Made by a program: the position numbers and the translations under genes. From Nocardia arthritidis NBRC 100137 (lineage in GTDB: Bacteria; Actinomycetota; Actinomycetes; Mycobacteriales; Mycobacteriaceae), in contig NZ_BDBB01000008.1 of NCBI RefSeq assembly GCF_001612765.1, positions 166,287 through 230,286 of the forward strand: DNA of 64,000 nt, read 5' to 3'. Shown piece after piece: positions 34,838 through 43,263 of the stretch (the stretch's first letter is position 1; every line of letters starts with the position of its first letter). The notes beneath the pieces were generated by a model that did not search any database, was not told the origin of the DNA, and worked only from the letters and a program-made list of their open reading frames with translations.

Positions 34838-36631
34838 ATGGATGACACATTGATGGGTGGCGGGGACGCCACAAAGGATTCAGCCGAGGCGTTCGGACGC
34901 TATCGGCTTCTGTCGCTGCTGGGTCAGGGCGGCATGGGCCAGGTGTGGCGGGCGCATGATTCGCTGACCAATCGGGTGGTGGCGCTGAAGGTGCTGCCCG
35001 AGCGCTTCGCCGATGACGAGCAACTGCGCGAGCGGTTCCGCCGGGAGTGCCGGGCGGTGGCGCAGTTGACCGAGCCGCACGTGATTCCCATCCATGACTT
35101 CGGCGATATCGACGGTCGGCTCTATTTGAACATGCGGTTGATCGAGGGCACCGACCTGCGCACGGTGATCACCCGCGAAGGGCGCCTGTCGCCGCGGCGG
35201 GCGGTGGCGATCACCGCACAGGTGGCCGGCGCGCTACAGGCTGCCCACGAAGCCGGGCTAGTCCACCGCGATGTCAAACCTTCCAACATTCTGCTGAGCG
35301 GTGATGAGTTCGCCTCCCTGATCGATTTCGGGATCGCCCACGCCGCCGATGACCGTACGCTGACCACTCTCGGCGAGACCATCGGCACCGTGGCATACAT
35401 GGCGCCGGAGGAGATCAGCACCGAGGTCAAGGCCGATGGCCGAGTGGACGTATACGCGTTGACGTGCGTGCTGTATGAGTGCCTGACCGGCCGGCCGCCG
35501 TTTGTGAGCGCATCGGGGCCGCAGGGTGTGATCGCCCATCACCTACACAGCCCTCCACCACGTCCCAGCGCCAGTACGCCCGATGTACCGACTGCGTTCG
35601 ATGCGGTTATCGCCAAAGGAATGGCCAAAAATCCGGACGATCGTTACCAGACCGTGCGCGAGCTGGCCACGGCCGCCTGCGCCGCGGTGGACGGTGTCGT
35701 GGCCGGCAACGCCCCGGGCGCGGCTGCGCGCCGTTGGTGGCGAATCGGATTGTCGCGCAAGACCGCTATGCTGCTCGCCGCCACGGTCGCGGTGACGGTG
35801 GTGGCCGTCGTAGCTGTCGTCGCCGGTGTCCAACGGGGCTCGGGCGGCGATGGCAACTCGCCCACGTCGGACGCCTCGGCTCAGACTTCGCTGCCGTTCA
35901 CCGGAGTCAGCCTGCCCACCGATGTGGCGGTCGACACGGCCGGCAGCATATACGTCACCGACATGGGCAACGATCGGGTGTTGAGGTTGGCGGCGGGCGC
36001 GTCCGCGCCGACGCCGCTGCCGTTCACCGGCCTGAATAATCCCCAGGGTGTGGTGGTCGACACGGCGGGCAACGTTTACGTAAGCGATACGAGTAACGAT
36101 CGGGTCGTGAAATTGGCAGCGGGCGCGTCCGCGCCGGCCCCGCTGCCGTTCACCGGCCTGAAGAACCCCCAGGGTGTGGCAGTTGACGCGGCGGGAGACG
36201 TGTACGTCGCGGACTGGGGTAATGATCGGGTGTTGAGGTTGGCGGCGGGCGCGCCGGCGCCGACGACGCTACCGTTCACGGGGCTCCGAGATCCCCAGGG
36301 TGTGGCGGTCGACAATGCGGGCAACGTATATGTCACCGAATTGGGTACCGAGCGGGTGTTGAGGTTGGCGCCGGGCGCGCCGGAGTCGACTACGTTGCCA
36401 TTCATCGGCCTCAAAGACCCCCAGGGTGTGGCCGTCGACGGGGCGGGAGACCTGTATGTCGTCGACTGGGGTAACAAATGGGTGGTGAGGTTGGCGGCGG
36501 GCGCGTCGACGCCGACGCCGCTGCCGTTCACCGGCCTGAAGAACCCCCAGGGGGTGGCGGTCGACACTGCGGGCAACGTATACATCACCGACCTGGGCCC
36601 CAATTCGGTGGTGAAACTTCCGGTCGGTTGA
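34838..36631 (+). CDS. pknD: PknD-like Ser/Thr kinase with extracellular NHL propeller
   Basis: The product has 597 residues. The kinase domain (residues 20-275) is complete: LGQGGMGQVW glycine loop, catalytic lysine in VALKVL, VHRDVKPSNILL, DFG in LIDFGIA, and MAPEE. A basic juxtamembrane linker precedes one membrane span near residues 312-333 (AATVAVTVVAVVAVVAGV). The outside part is six 42-residue NHL repeats (LPFTG-x-x-x-PQGVAVD-x-AG-x-VYV-x-D-x-GN-x-RV), as in mycobacterial PknD, whose propeller senses extracytoplasmic ligands and whose kinase acts on anti-sigma-factor antagonists and transport proteins. The ATG at 34838 gives the right N-terminus. Confidence 0.93.
   Translation: MDDTLMGGGDATKDSAEAFGRYRLLSLLGQGGMGQVWRAHDSLTNRVVALKVLPERFADDEQLRERFRRECRAVAQLTEPHVIPIHDFGDIDGRLYLNMRLIEGTDLRTVITREGRLSPRRAVAITAQVAGALQAAHEAGLVHRDVKPSNILLSGDEFASLIDFGIAHAADDRTLTTLGETIGTVAYMAPEEISTEVKADGRVDVYALTCVLYECLTGRPPFVSASGPQGVIAHHLHSPPPRPSASTPDVPTAFDAVIAKGMAKNPDDRYQTVRELATAACAAVDGVVAGNAPGAAARRWWRIGLSRKTAMLLAATVAVTVVAVVAVVAGVQRGSGGDGNSPTSDASAQTSLPFTGVSLPTDVAVDTAGSIYVTDMGNDRVLRLAAGASAPTPLPFTGLNNPQGVVVDTAGNVYVSDTSNDRVVKLAAGASAPAPLPFTGLKNPQGVAVDAAGDVYVADWGNDRVLRLAAGAPAPTTLPFTGLRDPQGVAVDNAGNVYVTELGTERVLRLAPGAPESTTLPFIGLKDPQGVAVDGAGDLYVVDWGNKWVVRLAAGASTPTPLPFTGLKNPQGVAVDTAGNVYITDLGPNSVVKLPVG
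35891..36628 (+). repeat. Six tandem 126-bp repeats encoding the NHL propeller
   Basis: Six consecutive 42-codon units within the kinase gene share long identical runs such as CCCCAGGGTGTGG and CTGCCGTTCACCGG. High nucleotide similarity, not just amino acid similarity, suggests recent duplication or gene conversion. Blade number could therefore vary between strains. Confidence 0.8.
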
Positions 36632-36656
36632 CCCCGCAACTCTGTCGGTTTCAGAC

Positions 36657-36780
36657 CTAGCGCACCTGCCAGAGCGCGTATGTCGCGATGAGCCTGCGCG
36701 GCGTCCGCGAGCGGGTAACGCCGAGCGATCTCGATCTCCAACCGCCCATCCCGGATCAGGTCGGAGAGCTCCGCGCCGCG
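36657..36780 (-). pseudogene. Quinone oxidoreductase/zinc-type dehydrogenase C-terminal scrap
   Basis: On the minus strand, AELSDLIRDGRLEIEIARRYPLADAAQAHRDI matches the last helix and strand of medium-chain NADPH:quinone reductases, where LxxDGRLxIxIxxxYPLxDAAxAHRDLE is conserved. The preceding ~280 residues and the usual GKxVLxP end are missing. The reading frame has no sensible start. It lies just past the kinase stop. Confidence 0.6.
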
Positions 36781-36986
36781 GCAACGCCCTGCGAGTCGGG
36801 ATCTGATCGCGAACCATTGAGCAGCAGATCCTGACACTGCGGGGCAGGTTGCGCAGGTTCACGACGGGCGCCGCGCCGACGAATGGACCCGCAAGTCCAG
36901 AAACGTGGGGTATGCGGACTACGAGGTGTTAGATCTGTTGTTGCGCCCGCCAGGTTGCGGAGTTCGCTACGGGAAGGTGTCCTGTG

Positions 36987-37469
36987 ATGGTCTCTAATCC
37001 GGTGCCGGTTCTGGCTAGACGGCTCGCCCAGCGGCGCTGGGTCATGCGGTCGGCGCCGGTCGTAGTGCGGGTCGAACGCTTGGTCCGGCGGGCGAGCGGC
37101 GGGCGAAAAGGCGTCTTGGATCTGGCAGGGCTGCCGTCCGTCGAGGTCACCGTGCCGGGGCGGAAGACGGGGATCCCGCGCACCACATCGTTGCTCTACG
37201 TGCCGCACGGTGCGGACTTCATCGTCCTCGGCTCGAATTGGGGCGGTCCGAAGCATCCGGCCTGGTCGGCGAATCTGCGTGCGGCGCAAACCGCTTCGGT
37301 CCGGCACAAGGGCGAGCAGTTCCTTGCCGCGGTGCGCGAGATCACCGGCGTGGAGCGTAAGCGCTTCTGGGATCTGGCGGTCGAGTTCTGGCCCGGCTAC
37401 GCCATGGAGTACGAACTGTCCGGCGGCCGGGTGTTTCGAATCTTCGAGCTGCGCCGCGTATCCGACTGA
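36987..37469 (+). CDS. Deazaflavin (F420)-dependent nitroreductase family protein
   Basis: The product has 160 residues; ATG 36987 follows GGGAAGG. It is a split-barrel Ddn-type protein: VTVPGRKTGIPRTTSLLYVPHGADFIVLGSNWGGPKHPAWSANL is diagnostic (R-K-T/S-G in the first strand, then SNWGG-x-x-HPAWxxNL), followed by AVREITGVERKRFWDLAVEFWPGY. Family members bind cofactor F420 and reduce quinones or nitro compounds at the membrane. An N-terminal amphipathic helix (LARRLAQRRWVM) may attach it to the membrane. Producers of F420 include mycobacteria and Nocardia, in keeping with the window. Confidence 0.92.
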   Translation: MVSNPVPVLARRLAQRRWVMRSAPVVVRVERLVRRASGGRKGVLDLAGLPSVEVTVPGRKTGIPRTTSLLYVPHGADFIVLGSNWGGPKHPAWSANLRAAQTASVRHKGEQFLAAVREITGVERKRFWDLAVEFWPGYAMEYELSGGRVFRIFELRRVSD

Positions 37470-37787
37470 CAGTGGCATCGGAAACCAGTGGCGGCCAGGT
37501 GTCCTTGTGGCCGATGGCGGGCCCGCCGAGTTGCTCCGCTTCTGGATGGATCGGGCCGACTTTCGCCGCGCTGTCGAGCATTGAATTCGGTGTGGTCGGG
37601 CAGGTGGACGAAGGACGCTGTCATTCGGTTCTCCAGCGATCACAGGACCGATCGGATTAACACCGAATGGTTGTAAGCTGTGTTGGCTGATCATGATTGG
37701 TGCGATCATTTGAGCAGCGATGACGGTCGCTATAGAACATGGGGACCCGGGATGGGGACAACGTAAGGTTGTGCCCGGAGGTGGTGG
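37470..37787. other. Intergenic interval upstream of lysR
   Basis: About 320 bp. No convincing coding frame. TGATCATGATTGGTGCGATCA (37688-37708) contains repeated GATCAT-type halves and may be the binding site of the LysR gene that follows. Confidence 0.35.
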
Positions 37788-38753
37788 ATGGATCTGGATC
37801 TCGCGGCGGTGCGCGCGTTCGTCGTGGTGGTGGAGGAGCAGCAGTTCGGTCACGCGGCCGCGGTACTGGGGATCAGCCAGCAGGCGGTGTCCAAGCGGAT
37901 CGCGAAGCTCGAGTCACAGCTGGGAACGGCGCTGGTCGACCGCGGGCACGGCGGCAGTGTGCCCACCGCGGCCGGTACTCGGTTGCTGCCGTATGCGCGG
38001 TCGCTGCTCGCGGGCTCCGAGGCCGCGGTGCGGGCGGTGCGCGAGGTAGTGCGGCCGTTGCGGGTTGCGGTGCTGGGGAAACGGATGGCCGCGACCGACT
38101 TGATGGAGTTCTACCTCGCGCGTCATCCGCACCGCGACACCGAGATCGTCATCTCGAATATGATCACGACCTCGCGGGAAGCGTTGCGCGGCGGCATCGT
38201 CGACGCGGCTCTCGCTCGCGCGTACGGCGGCCCGGTGGCTCTGCCCGACGATATCGTCGCCGCTCCCGCGTATTTGGAGCCGCTGTATCTGCTGGTGGGT
38301 AAGGATCATCCGTTCGCGGGCCGGTCGACGATCGCGTTGCGCGAGATCGCCGGGCAGCCGGTGTGGGTGCCCGGTGCGGCCGTGCCGTCGGAGTGGGCCG
38401 ACTTCTACCGAGATCTCAGCGCGTTCAGCGGGATTCCGGTCGACACCAGGGGGCCGCTGGTGGGGATGGCCGAGATCGTCGAACGTATCGCGGACTCGTC
38501 GTCGTTGACGACGTTCAGCGGAGACGGGGGCCAGACGCCGTGGCATCCGAACGTGCGGCGCCTGATGATCGTCGATCCGACCCCCGCCTATCCGCTGGCG
38601 TTGTTGTGGTCGGCGGGTAACCGGCATCCGGGACTGCGGCATTTGGTCGAGCACGTGGCGGACAACTACAACCGAGATACGGCCGCTGCCTGCTGGGTTC
38701 CCGATTCCGATCAGGCGCTGTTCGGCGTGCCCGGTGCGGTGGCAGGGCGATAG
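37788..38753 (+). CDS. LysR family transcriptional regulator
   Basis: The product has 321 residues; ATG 37788 follows a GGAGG. The N-terminal helix-turn-helix reads AVRAFVVVVEEQQFGHAAAVLGISQQAVSKRIAKLESQLGTALV. The effector domain (residues 90-295) has LRVAVLGKRMAATDLMEF and a LYLLVGKDHPFAGRSTIALREIAGQPVWVPG strand typical of the family. The gene overlaps the LexA paralog by one base (TAGTG), so the two are translationally coupled. This is an unusual pairing and suggests they regulate a common set of genes, possibly the polyketide locus just downstream. Confidence 0.92.
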   Translation: MDLDLAAVRAFVVVVEEQQFGHAAAVLGISQQAVSKRIAKLESQLGTALVDRGHGGSVPTAAGTRLLPYARSLLAGSEAAVRAVREVVRPLRVAVLGKRMAATDLMEFYLARHPHRDTEIVISNMITTSREALRGGIVDAALARAYGGPVALPDDIVAAPAYLEPLYLLVGKDHPFAGRSTIALREIAGQPVWVPGAAVPSEWADFYRDLSAFSGIPVDTRGPLVGMAEIVERIADSSSLTTFSGDGGQTPWHPNVRRLMIVDPTPAYPLALLWSAGNRHPGLRHLVEHVADNYNRDTAAACWVPDSDQALFGVPGAVAGR

Positions 38754-39445
38754 TGTCCGCTCGTGCCTCTACCATTCCCCGGGTGACCGGATTCGACCCG
38801 CTCGACGCGTTCGAGCATCTCGACACCTCGACGTTACCACCGCGCCAGCAGCGGATTCTCGCCACGATTCGGGACTGGGTTGTCCGGCACGGGTATCCGC
38901 CGAACACGCGCGAGATCGGTGACGCGGTGGGGCTGCGGTCGGCGTCGTCGGTGTCGAAGCATCTGAAGAGCCTGGAGGAGCGCGGTTTCCTGCGCCGTAG
39001 CCGGACGGTGTCGCGGCCGATCGACGTGCGGATGTTTCTGCACACGCCCGCGCGGCGGGAGGTCGCGGAGGATTCGGTGGCGGTGCCGGTGGTCGGTGAC
39101 ATCGCGGCGGGCGCTCCGATCCTGGCCGAGGAGCACGCCGAGGACACGATGACGTTGCCGCGCGAGCTGGTCGGGCGCGGCACGGTGTTCGGGCTGCGGG
39201 TACGCGGCGATTCGATGATCGATGCGGCCATCTGCGATGGCGATCTCGTGGTGGTGCGCAGGCAGCACGAGGCGCATTCCGGCGAGATCGTCGCGGCGAT
39301 GATCGATGGAGAGGCGACGGTGAAGGTGTACCGGCGGCGCAACGGTCATGTGTACCTGGAGCCGCGCAACCCGGCCTACGCGGTGATCGACGGCGACGAA
39401 GCGGTCGTGCTCGGCAAGGTCGTGTCGGTGATGCGGCGCGTCTGA
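38753..39445 (+). CDS. lexA: LexA-family repressor (paralog)
   Basis: The product has 230 residues from GTG 38753. The N-terminal winged helix reads LPPRQQRILATIRDWVVRHGYPPNTREIGDAVGLRSASSVSKHLKSLEERGFLRR. The S24 peptidase half has the Ala-Gly cleavage site in DIAAGAPILAEE, nucleophile serine in RGDSMID, and general-base lysine in ATVKVYRR, so self-cleavage is intact. The recognition helix differs from canonical actinobacterial LexA (TSTSSVAHQL there, RSASSVSKHL here), so operator choice is probably different. Canonical lexA is usually near nrdR, not beside a lysR gene, so this is likely a second copy. It may repress nearby genes under DNA damage control. Confidence 0.88.
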   Translation: MSARASTIPRVTGFDPLDAFEHLDTSTLPPRQQRILATIRDWVVRHGYPPNTREIGDAVGLRSASSVSKHLKSLEERGFLRRSRTVSRPIDVRMFLHTPARREVAEDSVAVPVVGDIAAGAPILAEEHAEDTMTLPRELVGRGTVFGLRVRGDSMIDAAICDGDLVVVRRQHEAHSGEIVAAMIDGEATVKVYRRRNGHVYLEPRNPAYAVIDGDEAVVLGKVVSVMRRV

Positions 39446-39894
39446 CCTCGGCGATTTCTTTCCGCGGGAGGTGGCAGTCGGGCCCGTGCGGTGGCGGTCG
39501 CCGTACCCTGAACGGCATGTCGGAGTTTGTTCGGAGTTTGTTCGGACGCCTCCCGGCGCCGGGTTCGAGCAAGCCGACGAAAGCTGCGCCTGGTGCCGCG
39601 TCCAGGAAGGTTGATGCTGTAACCGGCCGGTCGGGGTGGCGGGTCCGCCGGTGTTGTTTTCGGATCACTTGCGACATTTGCTCGCCGCCGGTCATGTCGG
39701 CCCGGAACCGTCTGCGACGTGACCTCGACGACGCGCAGGGCGATCACGGACCCTGGCCACCACAGGCGGGGGCCCGCCGAGGTGGACGACGGTGACTGCG
39801 CGAGTTTTCGTCCTATTCCGTTGTGCGCCAATGAAGGACATATATCGGTTGAGCCTGTAGTCTTGCACTGCTCTTGCTGCCAGCGGAGGTCGAC
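39446..39894. other. Intergenic interval, no supported gene
   Basis: About 450 bp. A plus-strand frame from 39517 (MSEFVRSLFGRLPAPG) has no ribosome site and becomes arginine-rich without structure. GGAGTTTGTTC is repeated twice at 39522-39543. GGAGG before 39895 belongs to the next gene. Confidence 0.35.
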
Positions 39895-40992
39895 ATGTCT
39901 TCTGTCGCCATAACCGGTGCGACCGGCTTTCTCGGTCTTCACCTCGTTCGCGAGCTACTTGCTCGTAATCACGACCTCGTCGTGTTGACTCGCGATCCGG
40001 CCGCGCTGGATCGCATCACGCAATTCCTCCAGCTCGTAGGGGAACCGCGCAGCCTGATCGATGCGCTGCCCCGCCGGATCCGCATAGTCGAGTCGGACGT
40101 GTCGTCGCCACGACTCGGTCTTTCCCCTGCGGCGTTCCGCGACTTGGCCGATGCGATCGACGTCGTATGGCACAGCGCCGCAAGTATCAAAATGCACGAC
40201 GATCTGAGTGCGCTGCGCCCGGTCAATGTCGCCGGCACCCGCCACGTACTCGATCTGGTGTCCGCCGGGGAACGTCAACCCTTGCTGTGCCACGTCAGCA
40301 CCGCATTCGTAGCGGGCGCACGACGCGATGGCGTGGTGTACGAGTCGGAGCTGGACGGGACGGCCGGTTTCGAGAACGCGTACGAGCAGACGAAATTCGA
40401 GGCGGAAACACTGATACGAACGTGGTCCCGCCGCTACGGTCGGCCAGCTGTTGTGGTGCGGCCCAGCATATTGGTGACGAACCGCCCCCCGCAGGCGGGT
40501 CTACCGCCGCATCCCCTGTTGCCTCTGGGTCGGACCATCCGGGCGGCCGTCGGGCGCTTGTGCCCGACAACGTCCGGGGCATCCCGAACGGTCGTGCGCG
40601 CCATCGGTCATCCACAGGCGCACCTGAACTTCGTGCCGGTGGAGCGGGCCGCGCAGGTCATGGCGCGGTTGACCGACCTCGAGCACACCGGCCGGGTGGA
40701 GACATACCACGTCGTGCACGGCCATGACGTCCCGGTGCGGGTGCTGATGGACGTCATGGAGGCGCTGGCTCCGCTGCGGCTGGTGATCGGAGCGGCACCG
40801 ACCACCGAGCGGACCGCGCTGGAAGCGTTCCTCGACAGAACACCCACTTCGGGAATGTTGAGCCACCGTCGCCGATATGACGACACCCGGATCGTCGCGC
40901 TGCTCGGCGGGCCCTCCTCGTCGGTCCGCGTCGACTACGACTACCTGATGGCAGGCGTGGGAGCCGTACCAGCGGCCTCCTCCTGGACTTGA
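39895..40992 (+). CDS. Thioester-reductase-like extended SDR (NAD-binding_4)
   Basis: The product has 365 residues; ATG 39895 follows GGAGG. The cofactor loop is ITGATGFLGLHLVREL. The catalytic pair is in the YEQTKFEAE segment (Y-x-x-x-K). The region VVWHSAASIKMHDDLSALRPVNVAGTRHVLDL is typical of the male-sterility/thioester-reductase group that reductively releases carrier-bound acyl chains, or of related fatty acyl-CoA reductases. It is 17 bp upstream of a P450 gene and in the same orientation as the PKS. A role in releasing the chain from a PKS lacking a thioesterase is plausible, but sugar-type SDRs are an alternative. Confidence 0.78.
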   Translation: MSSVAITGATGFLGLHLVRELLARNHDLVVLTRDPAALDRITQFLQLVGEPRSLIDALPRRIRIVESDVSSPRLGLSPAAFRDLADAIDVVWHSAASIKMHDDLSALRPVNVAGTRHVLDLVSAGERQPLLCHVSTAFVAGARRDGVVYESELDGTAGFENAYEQTKFEAETLIRTWSRRYGRPAVVVRPSILVTNRPPQAGLPPHPLLPLGRTIRAAVGRLCPTTSGASRTVVRAIGHPQAHLNFVPVERAAQVMARLTDLEHTGRVETYHVVHGHDVPVRVLMDVMEALAPLRLVIGAAPTTERTALEAFLDRTPTSGMLSHRRRYDDTRIVALLGGPSSSVRVDYDYLMAGVGAVPAASSWT

Positions 40993-41009
40993 TCTCGAGG
41001 AGGGAAACC

Positions 41010-42242
41010 ATGGCGGAGGCCGCGTATGATCTGCTCAGCGCTCAGGCCAGAACCGATCCATACCCTGTACTCGGCAGGTTGCGCGAGAACCGGCCGGTGA
41101 CATTCAGCGAGCAGCTCCATGCCTGGGTGGTCACTCGGTATGAGGATGTGCGCTTCGGGTTGGCCCATCCGGCGATCTCCGCGGACCGGATCAGCCCACG
41201 CCTCGCGCAGTTCCCCGCGGAGCAGCGGGACCGGTTCGAGCCCCTGTCCCGGGTGCTGCGCCGTTGGCCGCTGATGTTGGACCACCGTGAGCACGCGCGG
41301 TTGCGCACGCCGGTCACGCGTGCGATGAGACCGACGATCGTCGCCGGTTTCCAACCGCTGATACGCGATACCGCGCGGACCATTCTGCGTGGGGCGGTGG
41401 AACGCGGCGGCATGGACGTCATCGCGGATCTGGCCCTGCCGCTTCCGCTGTACGTCACATCGCGGATCCTCGGCGTACCCGACAACATGGTCGAGTTGCT
41501 CAAGCGGTGCGCTGTCGACATCGTCGATTTCTTCGGGGCGGCGCCCCATGCCTATCTGCCTCGGGCGGAGGCCGCGATGGACACCGTTCGGCAGACGACC
41601 GACCTGTTGCGCCCACTGGTGCGCGCCCGGCGCAGGAAACAGCGCGCGGATCTACTGAGCGCTTTGGTCGACGACCCATCACTGAGCGACGACGACATCG
41701 TCGCAGTCTGCCTGATGATGGTCTTCGCCGGATTCGAGACCACGAGCAATCTGATCGGCAACGGGATACTGCTGCTGCTGCGGCATCCGGAGCAATTCGA
41801 ACAATTGCGTCGAGACCCGAGCGGAATCCGCAACGCGGTCAAGGAAGTCCTCCGATTCGAGAGCCCGGTCCAGCGGATCTCCCGCATGGCGACGGCGGAG
41901 TTGACGCTGCGGGGCACACGGATCGGCAAGGGCAGCCTCATCTACTTCCACGCCGGCGCGGCCAACCGTGATCCCTCGGCCTTCCCGGAACCGGATCGTT
42001 TCGATATCGGACGCGGTAGCGACCGTCACCTCGCGTTCGGCCATTCGACCCACACCTGCCCTGGCTCCACGCTCGCACAAATGGAGGCAGAGATCGTGCT
42101 CGAGGAGCTGTGCCGGGCCGCGCCCGTTGTCCTGCTCGCCGGTGAGGAGATCCGGTGGCGGGAGAACTTGTCCGTCCGGTCCTTGGACTCGCTGCTGGTG
42201 GGTTTCGGCCCATGCCGCGCCGACCGCAGGGAGACAGCGTGA
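41010..42242 (+). CDS. Cytochrome P450
   Basis: The product has 410 residues from ATG 41010 with GAGGAGGG upstream. Typical bacterial class I enzyme: LPLYVTSRILGVPD, I-helix VFAGFETTSNL (A-G-x-E-T-T), K-helix ExxR in KEVLRFESPVQ, and the haem loop LAFGHSTHTCPGSTLAQME with the axial cysteine. All catalytic features are present. It probably acts on the chain made in this locus, for example a hydroxylation. Redox partners are not adjacent. The 17-bp gap to the SDR implies one transcript. Confidence 0.93.
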   Translation: MAEAAYDLLSAQARTDPYPVLGRLRENRPVTFSEQLHAWVVTRYEDVRFGLAHPAISADRISPRLAQFPAEQRDRFEPLSRVLRRWPLMLDHREHARLRTPVTRAMRPTIVAGFQPLIRDTARTILRGAVERGGMDVIADLALPLPLYVTSRILGVPDNMVELLKRCAVDIVDFFGAAPHAYLPRAEAAMDTVRQTTDLLRPLVRARRRKQRADLLSALVDDPSLSDDDIVAVCLMMVFAGFETTSNLIGNGILLLLRHPEQFEQLRRDPSGIRNAVKEVLRFESPVQRISRMATAELTLRGTRIGKGSLIYFHAGAANRDPSAFPEPDRFDIGRGSDRHLAFGHSTHTCPGSTLAQMEAEIVLEELCRAAPVVLLAGEEIRWRENLSVRSLDSLLVGFGPCRADRRETA

Positions 42243-42252
42243 CCGGCCGGCG

Positions 42253-43239
42253 TCACAGGCCCAGTTGGCGGGCCATCGCGGGATCGCAGCGCTCCCCGAC
42301 GACCCCGGACCTGGGTACCGCCGCCTCGATCGCGGCGAGATTCGTGGCGGACAGGGCGAGCCCGGCCGCACCGACGTTCTCCTCCAAATAGGATCGGCGC
42401 TTGGTTCCGGGAATCGCCACCACGTCCTGGCCTCGGTGATGCACCCATGACAGCGCCAGCTGAGCCGTGGTCACGCCATACCGGTCGGCGAGCGCCCGCA
42501 ATCGGGCCGTGATCGGTAGGTTGCGTTCCAGATTCCCGTCGGCGAACCTCGGTTGCGTGATCCTCCGGAAGTCCAGCGGTCCGAAGTCCGCGGCCGAGGT
42601 GAACCGCCCGGTCAGGAAGCCGCGACCGAGCGGAGAGGCCGCCACCAGGCCGACGCCGAGTTCCCGGCACGTGCTCAGGACGCCGTCGTGCTCGAGATCG
42701 CGGGTCCACAGTGACCACTCGCACTGCACGGCGGCAATCGGATGGGTCGCGTGCGCTCGCCGAATGGTCGCCGTCCCGGCCTCGGACAGACCCAGCTCGC
42801 GGACCTTGCCCTGAGTCACCAACTCCGCCATTGCGGCAACGGTTTCTTCAATCGGTACCGTCGGATCCACGCGGTGTTGGTAGTACAGATCGATATGGTC
42901 CACGCGGAGGCGTCGTAGCGAATCCTCGCACGCATGTCGCACATGACGAGCGTCTCCGCGCACAGTTCTGGCGTATCCGTCGTCGGCGCGGACGAGACCG
43001 AACTTCGTCGCGATCATCACCTCGTCGCGGCGCCCGGCGATCACCCGGCCGATCAACTCCTCGTTGGCGCCCCTGCCGTAGATGTCGGCGGTATCGAGGA
43101 GTGTGACACCGAGATCCAGTGCGCGGTGGATGGTCGCCGCCGATTCGTCGTCGTCGGTGACTCCGTAGAACTCGCTCATCCCCGCGCAGCCAAGGCCCTG
43201 AGCACCAACGGTCAAGCTACCCACGCGGCGTGTGTCCAC
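42253..43239 (-). CDS. Aldo/keto reductase
   Basis: The product has 328 residues, GTG start after AAGGAG. The AKR tetrad is visible: Asp and Tyr in LLDTADIYGRG, Lys in MIATKFG, His in YYQHRVD. It carries the C-terminal PGTKRRSYLEENVGA NADPH-binding part, as in AKR13-like enzymes. It is 24 bp downstream of the acyl reductase on the same strand. The pair would convert an aldehyde to an alcohol after carboxylate activation and reduction. It converges with the P450 gene, leaving only 10 bp between the two stop codons. Confidence 0.92.
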   Translation of the reverse strand: MDTRRVGSLTVGAQGLGCAGMSEFYGVTDDDESAATIHRALDLGVTLLDTADIYGRGANEELIGRVIAGRRDEVMIATKFGLVRADDGYARTVRGDARHVRHACEDSLRRLRVDHIDLYYQHRVDPTVPIEETVAAMAELVTQGKVRELGLSEAGTATIRRAHATHPIAAVQCEWSLWTRDLEHDGVLSTCRELGVGLVAASPLGRGFLTGRFTSAADFGPLDFRRITQPRFADGNLERNLPITARLRALADRYGVTTAQLALSWVHHRGQDVVAIPGTKRRSYLEENVGAAGLALSATNLAAIEAAVPRSGVVGERCDPAMARQLGL

Positions 43240-43263
43240 TGAGAACTCCTTTCGGTCAGGCGA

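Noticed and set aside
39522..39543. GGAGTTTGTTC repeat as an SOS box
   Set aside because: The halves do not form the GAAC-N4-GTTC arrangement expected for actinobacterial LexA.
39517..39795. 92-codon plus-strand ORF after the LexA paralog
   Set aside because: No ribosome site, no motif and unstructured arginine-rich composition.
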